From Verrucomicrobiota bacterium (GTDB lineage: Bacteria > Verrucomicrobiota > Verrucomicrobiia > Opitutales > Opitutaceae): a stretch of 64,000 bases of DNA. Shown here piece after piece: positions 34,516-45,129 of this stretch. How positions within the stretch are numbered: the stretch's first letter is position 1; the number at the start of each line of letters is the position of its first letter. A model generated the notes under the pieces. It saw nothing but the letters and a program-made list of their open reading frames with translations, was not told the DNA's origin and ran no database searches. Position numbers and translations under genes: made by a program. The stretch covers positions 62,001 through 126,000 of the forward strand of contig JAEWBF010000039.1 in NCBI GenBank assembly GCA_023391285.1, in the 5' to 3' direction.

Positions 34516-35502
34516 ATGTCCAAAATCTATAACGACATCACCGAAACCATCGGAAACACGCCGCTCGTTCGCTTGAATCGGACCGCGACCGCGCACGGCG
34601 CGCAGGCCGACGTTCTTCTCAAGCTCGAATTCTTCAACCCGCTTTCGAGCGTCAAGGATCGCATCGGCGCCGCGATGATCGACGATGCGCTGAAGTCCGG
34701 AAAAATCACCAAAGACTCCGTGATCATCGAGCCGACGTCCGGCAACACCGGCATCGCGCTCGCGTTCGTGGCCGCCGCGAAAGGGCTGAAGCTCATTCTC
34801 ACGATGCCGGAAACGATGAGCATCGAGCGTCGCAAGCTCCTCAAGATTCTCGGCGCGCGTCTCGTCCTGACCGAGGGCGCAAAAGGCATGAAGGGCGCAA
34901 TCGCCAAGGCCGAGGAACTGGCCGGTCGCATTCCCAATTCGATCATCCTGCAACAGTTCTCGAATCCTGCGAACCCGGCGATCCACCGGAAAACGACGGC
35001 CGAGGAGATCTGGAACGACACCGACGGCAAGGTCGACATCGTCGTCGCCGGGATTGGGACGGGCGGCACGATCACAGGCGTGGGCGAAGCGCTGAAACAA
35101 CGTAAACCGGGCGTGCAAATCGTAGCGGTCGAGCCGGACGCCTCGCCGGTGCTTTCGGGTGGCACGCCGGGCCCGCACAAGCTCCAGGGTATCGGGGCGG
35201 GGTTCGTGCCGGCGGTGCTCAACACGAAAGTCTACGACGAGGTCATTCGCGTGAAGGAGGCCGATTCGGCGCCTGTGTCGAAACAGGTGAATCAACTCGA
35301 CGGCATTCCGATCGGCATCTCGTCGGGCGCGATCACGTGGGCTGCGCTGCAACTCGCGAAGCGTCCGGAGAACAAGGGCAAACAGATCGTCGCCGTGCTG
35401 CCGTCGAGCACCGAGCGCTATCTGTCCACCTGGCTGTTTGCCGATGTGAACACCGAGAGCGATTCGGTCGACGATCTCGCTCCCGCGCCGGCTTCTGCCT
35501 GA
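34516..35502 (+). CDS. cysK: Cysteine synthase A (O-acetylserine sulfhydrylase)
   Basis: A 328-residue PLP enzyme that makes cysteine from O-acetylserine and sulfide. The Schiff-base lysine is K47 in FFNPLSSVKDRIG. The substrate loop TSGNTGIALAFVAAAKGL (~75) and phosphate-binding GIGTGGTITGVGEAL (~182) are present, as are the active-site PVSKQVNQLDGIPIGISSGA residues (~255-275). Its length and the EPTSGNTG motif fit CysK and not CysM or cystathionine beta-synthase. It ends the sulfur cluster, 31 bp after cysA. The sulfate-reduction genes are not in this window. The last ~20 residues are an extra polar and Ala/Pro tail. Confidence 0.94.
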   Translation: MSKIYNDITETIGNTPLVRLNRTATAHGAQADVLLKLEFFNPLSSVKDRIGAAMIDDALKSGKITKDSVIIEPTSGNTGIALAFVAAAKGLKLILTMPETMSIERRKLLKILGARLVLTEGAKGMKGAIAKAEELAGRIPNSIILQQFSNPANPAIHRKTTAEEIWNDTDGKVDIVVAGIGTGGTITGVGEALKQRKPGVQIVAVEPDASPVLSGGTPGPHKLQGIGAGFVPAVLNTKVYDEVIRVKEADSAPVSKQVNQLDGIPIGISSGAITWAALQLAKRPENKGKQIVAVLPSSTERYLSTWLFADVNTESDSVDDLAPAPASA

Positions 35503-35667
35503 TTCCAGACGCGAGCCAGGCTCGTTCCGAGCAGGAATGAAAGGTGCGGCGTGAAGGCTGCTTCAACCTTCCGTGCGCGCCGCCGCGGCCTCACGTTCGC
35601 CCAACGATGTTGCTCGCTGCGCGCGGAACGCAGCGTTTCGAGAACAGATCCAAGCCCCTAATTTTCC

Positions 35668-37098
35668 ATGTCTGTCGAATATCCTTTTACCCGCACCATT
35701 GCCATCGTCGGCGGCGGTTTCAGCGGCACGGCGGTGGCGATCCACCTGCTGCGGAACGGCACGGCGCCGCTGCGCGTGGTGTTGATCGAGCGCAAGCCGC
35801 CTGTCGGCAGTGGGGTGGCTTACGGAACGAAGTCTCCGGATCATCTGCTCAATGTCAGCGCTGACCAAATGGGACTTTGGGACGACCGGCCGGGAGATTT
35901 CGCGCGCTGGCTGCATGAGCATCGCGATCGAGAAGGATTGCCGGATTCATTCGACGAAAAAGGGTTTCTGCCGCGCCGACTTTATGGCGCGTATGTGGCG
36001 GAGACGTTGAACGAAAGTGAAGCCGAGGCGCCGCCGGGCGTGGAGTTGGAACGGATCGAAGGGGAGGTCATTGATCTCGAAGAACACACCCGCGGCGGTG
36101 GATTGCTGCGCCTGCAGGATGGTCGTGAGATCTACGCGGAGCAGGTCGTGCTCGCCCTGGGCAATCTCCCCGGTGCCTATCCGATCCCGCGGCCGTTGAA
36201 GATATATCGTTCATCACGCTACGTTCACGTGCCCTGGCGGGCGGATGCGCTCGGTGGGATCGGCAACGAGGACGATGTGCTGCTGATCGGGCAGGGGTTG
36301 ACGGCGACCGACCTGATGCTCGAGCTGAACCGTCGCGGGCATCGCGGGACGATCCACGCGCTCTCGCGGCGCGGCGTGCGGCCGCAGGTGCACCAGGCAG
36401 TCGAGCCGTATCCAGCGTTCATCGACCAACCGCAACTTCCGACCACGTCGCGCGAACTTGTGCGCCGGGTGCGCGCAGAGGTGCGTGCCGCGTCGCAGCG
36501 TGGCATCGACTGGCGGGGAGTGGTCGACAGCTTGCGGCCTTTCTCCCCGGCGATCTGGCAGGGATTTTCGACGGAGGAGCGCAGCCGGTTTCTGCGTTAT
36601 GTGCGCCCGGTGTGGGAAGGGCACCGGCATCGGATCGCGCCACACCTGGCGGACGTGTTGGCGACAATGGAGAACGAAGGCCGATTGAAGTTTCACGCCG
36701 GGCGATTGCAGACGCTCGACGTGGATGGGGACGGCGTCGACGCGGTTTTCCGACGTCGTGGCACGATCCAGCACGTCGCGCTGCGCGTCGCCAAAGTGAT
36801 CAATTGCACGGGACCGCGCACGGACTACTCGAAGTATCAGCATCCGCTGTTCATTCACCTGCTCGCGCGCGGACTCATCGATCATGATCCGTTCGCGCTC
36901 GGCATCCTTGCGCGGCCGACCGGCGAAGTCTTGCGGTATCGGGGCGAGCCCGTCGGGTGGCTACACACGCTCGGGGCACCGTTGAAGGGCGTGCTCTGGG
37001 AAACGACGGCCGTTCGCGAAATCCGGGTGCAAGCGCGACGCCTGGCGGAACGCTTGCTGGGTATCGACGTGGCAGGGCAGCGGCTGACGACGGGCTGA
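35668..37098 (+). CDS. FAD/NAD(P)-binding oxidoreductase-like protein (pyridine nucleotide-disulfide family)
   Basis: A 476-residue flavoprotein-like protein. The N-terminal dinucleotide-binding fold reads IAIVGGGFSGTAVAIHLL (residues 11-28), followed by ERKPPVGSGVAYGT and DHLLNVSADQMGLW (~45-75). A second nucleotide-binding segment is DVLLIGQGLTATDLMLEL (~208-225). The arrangement matches the NAD_binding_9/lysine-oxygenase-like group, often poorly annotated. C-terminal INCTGPRTDY is a common flavoprotein closing motif. It follows cysK by 165 bp, on the same strand, with no clear terminator between, so a link with sulfur metabolism is possible but not shown. Substrate unknown. Confidence 0.78.
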   Translation: MSVEYPFTRTIAIVGGGFSGTAVAIHLLRNGTAPLRVVLIERKPPVGSGVAYGTKSPDHLLNVSADQMGLWDDRPGDFARWLHEHRDREGLPDSFDEKGFLPRRLYGAYVAETLNESEAEAPPGVELERIEGEVIDLEEHTRGGGLLRLQDGREIYAEQVVLALGNLPGAYPIPRPLKIYRSSRYVHVPWRADALGGIGNEDDVLLIGQGLTATDLMLELNRRGHRGTIHALSRRGVRPQVHQAVEPYPAFIDQPQLPTTSRELVRRVRAEVRAASQRGIDWRGVVDSLRPFSPAIWQGFSTEERSRFLRYVRPVWEGHRHRIAPHLADVLATMENEGRLKFHAGRLQTLDVDGDGVDAVFRRRGTIQHVALRVAKVINCTGPRTDYSKYQHPLFIHLLARGLIDHDPFALGILARPTGEVLRYRGEPVGWLHTLGAPLKGVLWETTAVREIRVQARRLAERLLGIDVAGQRLTTG

Positions 37099-37122
37099 GC
37101 CTGGTTGACGACGTTGTGGATC

Positions 37123-37143
37123 TCGCGCGGAAGTCCCGCGCGA
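37123..37143. terminator. Hairpin between convergent genes (possible bidirectional terminator)
   Basis: An 8-bp perfect stem (TCGCGCGG / CCGCGCGA) with a 5-base loop lies between the stop codons of the FAD protein gene (37,098) and the lipid kinase gene (37,148). There is no T tract on either side, so intrinsic termination is uncertain. Confidence 0.4.
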
Positions 37144-37147
37144 CCTG

Positions 37148-38068
37148 TCACTCCGGGCGGCTGCAAAGAATCTTGATCGCGCCCGGCTGGATCTTCACCT
37201 CGATCTCGGCGCGCTGATCGGGCAGGTCTTTGAAGTCGGCGGGTGTCATCGCGATTTTGTCGTCAATGCGCAGCTCGCAAGGATCGACGACGAGCTTCAG
37301 TCGCTTGGTGGCGACCTCGTTCAAACGCGCGCCCTTGCGGCCGCTGACGTGGCGTTCGAGTTGTTCGACGAGCTTGTCCCGTTCCTCGGCGAGCACGGAA
37401 ACGAGGTTGAGCCAGCCGTCGCCGGGATCGGCGTCGCGAGCCAGGATCAAACCGGGTCCGGCGCGGCTGATGTTGAGAATTTCGAGCAGGAGAAACTCGT
37501 CCTTGATGCGCTCGCCACTGAGGCTGAGGCGTGCCTTCACCGGCGGCATCTCGTGCGTGAGGGCGGCGAGGACGCAGATGTCGCGGTTGAGCTTGTCTTC
37601 GGCGCTCGGGAATTCGTGCCGCACGTGTTTATCGAAGCGATCGAGAATCGAAATGGTCCGGCTGATCAATCCGAGTCCGACGCCTTCGATGAAATGCGTG
37701 CGGCCCCACGGCCCCTTCGCAATGCCGAGATCGATCGGGCGGGTTTCAGCGCGTTTCCAACAACGGATCACCTGGTTGAGTTCGGCGCCGAGGCCGAGGC
37801 TGCGCGCGATGTTGTTGGCGGTTCCGAGCGGCAGGATGGCGAGCGGCTGTTCGACACCTGCGAGGTGGGTGACGGCTTTTCGCACCGTGCCGTCGCCACC
37901 GGCCGCGATCACCATGTCGGATTTCTTGATCAGCGCGCGGTCCTTCAAACCTTCTTCGACCGGGCGGTAGGTCGCTTTGTAGCCATGGCGCTTCAACAAC
38001 CGAACGAGTTTATCCTCGGTGTGGTCCTCATCCCCCGCGGTGCTGTTGTGAAGCAGGACGACGTTCAT
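37148..38068 (-). CDS. Diacylglycerol/lipid kinase family protein (DAGK catalytic domain)
   Basis: A 306-residue protein of the DAGK_cat superfamily (DgkB, YegS, BmrU). The nucleotide-binding GGDGTV motif is at residues 57-62 and ILPLGTANNIARSLGL at ~79-94 is the second hallmark. The rest forms the beta-sandwich lipid domain, including DPGDGWLNLVSV near 215. It uses ATP to phosphorylate a lipid such as diacylglycerol at the inner membrane. The start ATG at 38,068 begins MNVVLLHNSTAG, the expected first strand. It is convergent with the FAD protein gene. Confidence 0.85.
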   Translation of the reverse strand: MNVVLLHNSTAGDEDHTEDKLVRLLKRHGYKATYRPVEEGLKDRALIKKSDMVIAAGGDGTVRKAVTHLAGVEQPLAILPLGTANNIARSLGLGAELNQVIRCWKRAETRPIDLGIAKGPWGRTHFIEGVGLGLISRTISILDRFDKHVRHEFPSAEDKLNRDICVLAALTHEMPPVKARLSLSGERIKDEFLLLEILNISRAGPGLILARDADPGDGWLNLVSVLAEERDKLVEQLERHVSGRKGARLNEVATKRLKLVVDPCELRIDDKIAMTPADFKDLPDQRAEIEVKIQPGAIKILCSRPE

Positions 38069-38227
38069 GGGCCAAGCCAGACAGCGACCGCGCAGTTCAG
38101 TTCTGACCTGCGATGGTTAGGGTTCGCTCGATGGCCGCCGGTGTCCCCGTGGCGCGGATACGACCACAGCCGGACCAAATCGGTTCAGTCTGACCGCGCT
38201 GCGCGCGAGGGCAGCGGACGCGAGGGC

Positions 38228-38458
38228 TTATTGCCGCGGAACGACGCGAAGCAATTCGGCGGCGAAGCGCTGGAGGCGCTCGCGTCCTTCGCAGGTGAGC
38301 ACGGCGCCCTTGCAATAGTGCAACACCGTCATGATGCGAGCCCGTGAATGGGAGGAGAAATCCCGGGCGAGCGCGTCGGCGGTCAGCTCGAGATCGGCTT
38401 CGGACCACCGGCTTTCCGAAGTTCCTGCGGCGGGGTGGGGCATGCCTCGCCAGTTCAC
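38228..38458 (-). CDS. Small conserved-looking hypothetical protein
   Basis: A 76-residue frame from GTG at 38,458 (an ATG at 38,443 gives 71 residues). It contains WSEADLELTADALARDFSS and HSRARIMTVLHYCKGAV, two amphipathic helices, and ends LLRVVPRQ. Residue use looks protein-like and unlike the low-complexity frames around it, and a two-helix layout with a GxCxxSV-like or CKGAV turn is seen in other small proteins. I do not recognise the family. It sits between the lipid kinase and the O-antigen-ligase-like gene, on the same strand as both. It may be real. Confidence 0.45.
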   Translation of the reverse strand: MNWRGMPHPAAGTSESRWSEADLELTADALARDFSSHSRARIMTVLHYCKGAVLTCEGRERLQRFAAELLRVVPRQ

Positions 38459-38584
38459 GCATGCGCTAACGGGTTGCGAGTGGAATTGCGAACGATTGAC
38501 AGGTATTCAGCGCCCGAATGCGGCTGCGTGCGGCGCGAATAGTTGCGCGCTCGCCGCGCCAGCCGCTTTACGACGCCGACCGCT

Positions 38585-40108
38585 TCAGCTTTTCGGGCGG
38601 GAAGAGCTTTGTCGTTCCATGGCCGCCCAGCGCAGCGTGACGGCGAGAACGGACGCAGCCGTGACGAGAATCGCTGGGTTATGGAATGGGAAGTCGGCGA
38701 AAGCAGCCAGGGCAACGAGGGCAGGGGCTCCAACGAAAACCAGCAATGCGGGCTGGGAGAAGATCGCCGCGCGGCGCAGCGATGCGCCGATGCACGTGAG
38801 GAGAATTGCGGCGAGGGCAACGGCGGTCCATCCGCCTTCGGCGTAGTATTCGGCGTAGTCGTTGTGGGCGTGTTCCCAGAAGAGCCGGCGCTCCGTGCGC
38901 TGCTTGTTGACCCAGGCAGGCTTCGAATAGATCTCTGGGTGGTTTCGTTGATACAGCGGGAAGAGGTAGCGGTAACTGCTGAAGCCGTGGCCTAACCAAG
39001 GCGAATCGTTGCCCATCTCGATTGTAGCCGTGGCGGCGATACGGCGGTGTTCGATGGAAACGGTTTTGTCCTGTTCGAAGAGCCGTTCGAAGCGCGCCCA
39101 CACTTTCTCGACGTTGAGCGACCACGCGCAAAACCCGAGAAACGCCGCGCAGAGGATTGCGGTCATGGCCGCAATGATCGGAGGAGGCCCGCCTTGAGGT
39201 TTGAAGAAGACGTGCATGGCGTAGCCGATACCCACGATGAGCAGGAAGGCGAGGCCGAGGGCGGTGCTCGCCCGTGCGTAGGTGAACAACAGGCCGACCG
39301 AAACGACGATCGCCAGAAAAACATAGAGCAGGCCCGGATGGGATTTCGTCAGACGCCGACTCGCACGATCTGCATGCCACCAGGCGAAAGCGGCGCACAT
39401 GGCAGCGATCATCGCGAAAAACGCGCCGCCGTGGTTTTTGTAGACAAACGTCGCCACGTGATAGCTCGAAGGAGCCGGCCAATTCCAAAGCAGTTCGTCG
39501 CTGTTCGTGAGCCGTTGGAGAATGAGCACGGCGGCGAGAGTCACGCCGTTGATTGCGACGGTATAGAGCAGGATGCGCGCGCTGCGGCGGCGGGTGAGGC
39601 CGATCCAAAGCGAGCAGACGAGGAGCCAAACCGCGCCGTGGATGAGAAGCGTGCGCCAGGCATTCATCGGGCGGAAGGGCGCGTTCGCTATGCCGTGAGG
39701 AAGCCACGCGATGTGCTCGACCGATTCGAGCCACCAGCTGCGGTCATTCTTCATGTAGACCCAGGCGGGATTGGCCATTTGGATCGCGAAGATGCCGAAA
39801 TAGACGAGGCCCAGCCAAAAGAACGGAAAACGGATCAGGCGCGAAAACGGGTAGAGCCGAAAGGAGGCGGCAGCGGTATGGGCATCGGTGTAGTTGCGCG
39901 GGAGAACCGCGACGAGAAACGCCAATGCCGCGATCGCAAACGAGGTCCATTGGGACCACCACAGCATGCCGCCGAGGGCCCAAGGGAGAAAAACGAGATT
40001 CGCGCCCGCGAGCCAGAGAAGGAGCTTCTCGCGTGGGTGGAGGGGTTGGCGAGCTTCTGAGCTGCGAAAGCGGTGAACGGCGCTGGTCGAGCGGGAAGAT
40101 GGATCCAC
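38585..40108 (-). CDS. O-antigen ligase / polymerase family membrane protein (second copy)
   Basis: A 507-residue membrane protein with about 12 predicted spans and the Wzy_C-type loop. The loop holds WLGHGFSSYRYLFPLYQ and ERRLFWEHAHNDYAEYYAEGG (about residues 355-430), where H-A-H-N-D-(x)-E resembles the conserved H...NxxLE-type region. It starts at GTG 40,108. The gene lies 18 kb away from the main polysaccharide locus and is flanked by a small gene and a sigma factor, not by transferases. It could act on a different glycan, for example by polymerising or ligating an exopolysaccharide. It is not obviously a duplicate of the protein at 12,151. Confidence 0.75.
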   Translation of the reverse strand: MDPSSRSTSAVHRFRSSEARQPLHPREKLLLWLAGANLVFLPWALGGMLWWSQWTSFAIAALAFLVAVLPRNYTDAHTAAASFRLYPFSRLIRFPFFWLGLVYFGIFAIQMANPAWVYMKNDRSWWLESVEHIAWLPHGIANAPFRPMNAWRTLLIHGAVWLLVCSLWIGLTRRRSARILLYTVAINGVTLAAVLILQRLTNSDELLWNWPAPSSYHVATFVYKNHGGAFFAMIAAMCAAFAWWHADRASRRLTKSHPGLLYVFLAIVVSVGLLFTYARASTALGLAFLLIVGIGYAMHVFFKPQGGPPPIIAAMTAILCAAFLGFCAWSLNVEKVWARFERLFEQDKTVSIEHRRIAATATIEMGNDSPWLGHGFSSYRYLFPLYQRNHPEIYSKPAWVNKQRTERRLFWEHAHNDYAEYYAEGGWTAVALAAILLTCIGASLRRAAIFSQPALLVFVGAPALVALAAFADFPFHNPAILVTAASVLAVTLRWAAMERQSSSRPKS

Positions 40109-40237
40109 GCCGGCATCAAAAGCCGAAAAGCGGAGGGGCTGAAAGGCTGAAAAGGAGCGCAGCTTCGTTCTCTGCTTCAGAATCGATGGATCGGCGGCTC
40201 CTCGAGAGGTTGGCTCGCACGAAGAGACAAAAAGAAA

Positions 40238-40260
40238 GGCCGACGCGAGATGCGTCGGCC
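40238..40260 (-). terminator. Rho-independent terminator of the sigma factor gene
   Basis: A 9-bp perfect stem (GGCCGACGC / GCGTCGGCC) with a 5-base loop lies 27 bp after the sigma gene stop. On the minus strand it is followed by TTTCTTTTTG, as expected for an intrinsic terminator. Confidence 0.85.
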
Positions 40261-40286
40261 TGGGGGATGAAGAAAGATGCGAAACG

Positions 40287-41348
40287 TTAGTTGCGACCGG
40301 TTTTTCCAGAACGTTTGGATTTCGCTTCGATGAATTCGCGGATCACGTCCATCCGCTGGCGGACGCGGTCTTCCTCCTCGATTTCTTCGCTCGAGCGGAT
40401 CGCCTCGTGCTTGGCCATCGCCTTGCGAATCTTCGAGAGAGCGAGGTATTCGAGCTGCCGAATGCGTTCGCGGGTGACATGAAACCGTTTGCCGACCTCC
40501 TCGAGCGTGAGCTCGTCCTTGCCATCGAGACCGAAGCGGAGGCGGATGATCTCGGCTTCACGCTCGTCGAGCGAGGCGACCATGGCGTGGAGATCGGAGT
40601 TGAGGTTCTTCTCGCGAAGACCTTCGAACGGGCTGACGGCATTGTCATCGCCGACGATTTCGCCGAACGTCGCGGAATCGCCTTCCTCGCCCACGGGAGC
40701 GTCGAGCGAAGCGGGGCGCACGCTGACGGACTTCAAGTGCGCGACCTTGCTGGTCGGAATCTGCAGTTCGACCGCCAACTCTTCGTCGGTCGGCTCGCGT
40801 CCGAGCTCCTCGGTGAGGGCCATCGCGGTGCGACGCATCTTGGAAATCTTGTCAACCAAGTGAACCGGCAAGCGGATCGTCTTGGATTGATTGGCCAGGG
40901 CGCGCTTGATCGATTGCTTGATCCACCAGGCAGCGTAGGTCGAGAGCTTGCCGCCCTTGCGCGGGTCGAAACGCTCGACGGCCTTGATGAGGCCGATGTT
41001 GCCTTCGCTGATGAGGTCGAGGAGCGGCAGGCCGAAATCCTTGTAATCCATCGCGATTTTCACGACGAGGCGGAGGTTGGCCTTGATCATGTGATCGCGG
41101 GCTTCCTTGTCGCCGCGGCGGATGCGTTTCGCGAGGGCGATCTCCTCTTCGATCGTCAGGAGCGGCGTCTTGCCGATCTCCTGAAGATAAAGTTGGAGGT
41201 TGCTACGGTCACCGTGAGCGATCTGTTCCGCGGGTGCGCGGTCCGGTTTCTCGAGGAAAGAGGGAGGCGCGTCCGGTAGCTCGACCGCCGTCGGAACAAA
41301 GGTTTCGGTCTCGGTGCCGGTGGAAATGGTTTTGTTCTTGAGGGGCAT
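40287..41348 (-). CDS. RNA polymerase sigma-70 family factor (RpoD/RpoS-like, no region 1.1)
   Basis: A 353-residue sigma factor. Region 1.2 is near LQLYLQEIGKTPLLTIEEEI, region 2 is HMIKANLRLVVKIAMDYKDFG followed by LDLISEGNIGLIKAVERFDP (~100-125) and STYAAWWIKQSIKRAL (~135). Region 3 spans ~165-215 and region 4 includes LTLEEVGKRFHVTRERIRQLE (~290). Region 1.1 and the long insert of primary RpoD are missing, so this is a group 1/2 factor; it could be the housekeeping factor or a stress/stationary one. A Lys/Arg-rich tail ends the protein. It is followed by a strong terminator. Targets unknown. Confidence 0.85.
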   Translation of the reverse strand: MPLKNKTISTGTETETFVPTAVELPDAPPSFLEKPDRAPAEQIAHGDRSNLQLYLQEIGKTPLLTIEEEIALAKRIRRGDKEARDHMIKANLRLVVKIAMDYKDFGLPLLDLISEGNIGLIKAVERFDPRKGGKLSTYAAWWIKQSIKRALANQSKTIRLPVHLVDKISKMRRTAMALTEELGREPTDEELAVELQIPTSKVAHLKSVSVRPASLDAPVGEEGDSATFGEIVGDDNAVSPFEGLREKNLNSDLHAMVASLDEREAEIIRLRFGLDGKDELTLEEVGKRFHVTRERIRQLEYLALSKIRKAMAKHEAIRSSEEIEEEDRVRQRMDVIREFIEAKSKRSGKTGRN

Positions 41349-41574
41349 GATACGTGTGAAGAGTTAGAAGCCTTGCATTTTCAGTTTGTTCCCAACCCGT
41401 AGCGGGAGACGTTCCAGTTAGAGATACGCGGCTCGCCCTAGGAAGTTACGCGGGAAGAGGCCCGAGGGGCTGCGAATGTGGCACAAACGCGGACGCACGA
41501 CGCGACAGGGTGTCGCACGACGCCGCTGACTGAATGACGAACGCTACCGCGTTACGTTACGCCAACACCGGGAA

Positions 41575-43056
<1,482 letters not shown>

Positions 43057-43080
43057 CGGGGGAGTCGGGCTTATGCGGTC

Positions 43081-43096
43081 GCCGACCGGCGTCGGC
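43081..43096. other. GC palindrome upstream of trpE
   Basis: GCCGAC-CGGC-GTCGGC, a 6-bp perfect stem with a 4-base loop, lies 25 bp upstream of the trpE start on the minus strand and 105 bp after the glmS stop. No T tract follows, so an intrinsic terminator is unlikely. It could be a leader hairpin. Confidence 0.3.
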
Positions 43097-43200
43097 AAGG
43101 CGATTGAAGGCGCGTAAACTGTAGCGGCGGATTGGATGCGCCGGTGTGGCGGTGGCGCGGATTGCGAGCACGGCGCCGACGGAGCAGCGCCTCCGGACGC

Positions 43201-45054
43201 TCACTCGACGGTGACGGATTTCGCCAGGTTGCGCGGCTTGTCGACGTCGCAGCCGCGTTCGACGGCGATGTAATAGCTGAGCAACTGCACCGGGATCGCG
43301 GCGACGATGGGGAGGACGGCCTCGTGGCAGGCGGGAATCGGGATGATTTCGTCGGCCAAGCCTTCGGGCAATTCGGTGCCGTCGGTGACGATGGCGATGA
43401 TCGGACCCTTGCGGGCTTTGATTTCCTGCATCGAGGAAACGACCTTGTTGAAGATCTCGGATTGCGTCGCGAAGATGACGCTCGGGCATTTCTCGCTGAT
43501 GAGTGCGATGGGCCCGTGTTTCATCTCGGCGGCGGGATAGCCCTCGGCGTGGATGTAGGAGATTTCTTTCAGCTTCAGCGCGCCTTCGAGCGCGAGCGGG
43601 AAGAGGGATAAGCGACCGAGGAAAAGCATGTCGGTCGAGTCGGCGTAGCGTTTTGCGATATCGCGAATATGCGCGGCTTGCTGGAGCGCGCGGCGGACAA
43701 GGTCGGGTGCGCCTTTCAACGCGTTCACGTATTGCACGCCGTCGGTGTAACTCATGTCGCGCATGCGGCCCAAATAGAGGGCGAGCATGGCGCCGATGAG
43801 GATTTGCGAGGTGAACGCTTTCGTGGAGGCGACGCCGATTTCGGGGCCGACGTGTTGATAGATGCCGCCGTCGGCTTCGCGCGCGATGCTGGAGCCGACC
43901 ACGTTGCTGACGGCGAGAACGCGGTGGCCCTTGCGTTTGGCTTCCCGCAGCGCGGCCAGCGTGTCGATCGTCTCGCCGGACTGGCTCATCACGAAGAAGA
44001 GCGTGTCGGGATGCAGCGGGGCGTTGCGGTAACGGAACTCGGACGCGTAATCGACCTCGACCGGGATGCGAGCGAAGCGCTCGATCAAGTGCTCGGTGAC
44101 GAGGCAGGCGTGCCAGGCGGTGCCGCAGGCGCAGAAGAGATAGCGTTCGATTTGGCGGAGTTCGCCGGCGGTGACATTGAGGCCGCCAAATTGGGCGGTG
44201 CTGCCGTCGGCGGAGAAGCGGCCGCGCATGGCGTTTTCGAGCGCGATCGGCTGCTCGAAAATCTCCTTCTCCATGAAATGCGCGAAGTCGCCTTTTTCGG
44301 CATCGGTGATCGACCAGGTGATCTTGTCGACGACGGGCGAGACGTCGGCCTGTTCGCGAGTCGTGATGGAGAACGTCGTGGGCGTGATGTGGACGAGTTC
44401 GCCGTCTTTCAGGTAAACGACATTTTGCGTGCGGCTGATGAGCGCGGACGCGTCGGAAGCGAGAATGTATTCGCCATCGCCCACGCCGAGAATGAGGGGC
44501 GACGCTTCGCGGGCGGCGACGATCTCGCCGGGGAAATCAATGCAGAGGACAGCGATTCCGTAGGTGCCTTCGACGTGCAGGAGGGCTTTGCGCACGCTTT
44601 CGACGAAGCGGTTTTGGCCGTTTTGATCGGTGGGCTCCTTCGCGTAGTGATACGCGATCAGGTTCGCGAGCGCCTCGGTGTCGGTCTGCGACTCGAACGT
44701 ATAGCCCTTGCCCAGCAGAAAGGTTTTCATCTGGGCGTAGTTCTCGATCACGCCGTTGTGAATGATCGCGAACTTGCCGTCGCTGCTGAGGTGCGGGTGG
44801 GCGTTGGCGTCGGTGACGCCGCCGTGGGTGGCCCACCGCGTGTGGCCGATCCCGGTGGTGCCGGTGAACTGGCGCTTCGCGGTTTCCTTCACGAGGACGT
44901 CCACGCGTCCTACTTTTTTCGCTACATCGAGCTTGCGGCCCTGCAAAATACAAATTCCTGAGGAGTCGTAGCCCCGATACTCGAGCCGCTTGAGGCCCTC
45001 CAGGATGATTGCAGATGCTTTCTGCTTACCGACATAGCCAACGATTCCGCACAT
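43201..45054 (-). CDS. glmS: Glutamine-fructose-6-phosphate aminotransferase (isomerising)
   Basis: A 617-residue enzyme that makes glucosamine-6-phosphate, the precursor of peptidoglycan and LPS amino sugars. The N-terminal class II amidotransferase starts MCGIVGYVG with the Cys2 nucleophile, and has GHTRWATHG (~72-80) and HNGVIENY (~97). Two SIS domains follow: CGTAWHACLVTE, SQSGETIDTLAAL (~345) and later LFLGRLSLFPLALEGALKLKE (~480) with YPAAEMKHGPIALI. It ends KSVTVE, the conserved C-terminus with the catalytic loop. It is divergent from glgC (75 bp between starts). I see no glmS ribozyme. Confidence 0.95.
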   Translation of the reverse strand: MCGIVGYVGKQKASAIILEGLKRLEYRGYDSSGICILQGRKLDVAKKVGRVDVLVKETAKRQFTGTTGIGHTRWATHGGVTDANAHPHLSSDGKFAIIHNGVIENYAQMKTFLLGKGYTFESQTDTEALANLIAYHYAKEPTDQNGQNRFVESVRKALLHVEGTYGIAVLCIDFPGEIVAAREASPLILGVGDGEYILASDASALISRTQNVVYLKDGELVHITPTTFSITTREQADVSPVVDKITWSITDAEKGDFAHFMEKEIFEQPIALENAMRGRFSADGSTAQFGGLNVTAGELRQIERYLFCACGTAWHACLVTEHLIERFARIPVEVDYASEFRYRNAPLHPDTLFFVMSQSGETIDTLAALREAKRKGHRVLAVSNVVGSSIAREADGGIYQHVGPEIGVASTKAFTSQILIGAMLALYLGRMRDMSYTDGVQYVNALKGAPDLVRRALQQAAHIRDIAKRYADSTDMLFLGRLSLFPLALEGALKLKEISYIHAEGYPAAEMKHGPIALISEKCPSVIFATQSEIFNKVVSSMQEIKARKGPIIAIVTDGTELPEGLADEIIPIPACHEAVLPIVAAIPVQLLSYYIAVERGCDVDKPRNLAKSVTVE

Positions 45055-45129
45055 ATTTTCAGCTTTTAGTCTGGCGAAGTAAGCGCCTCGGACAAACGTG
45101 CTTCAAGGCTTAAACCCCGAACTTTCCAT

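Noticed and set aside
45055..45129. glmS ribozyme
   Set aside because: The 75-bp leader is too short for the glmS ribozyme (about 150 bases or more) and lacks its core.
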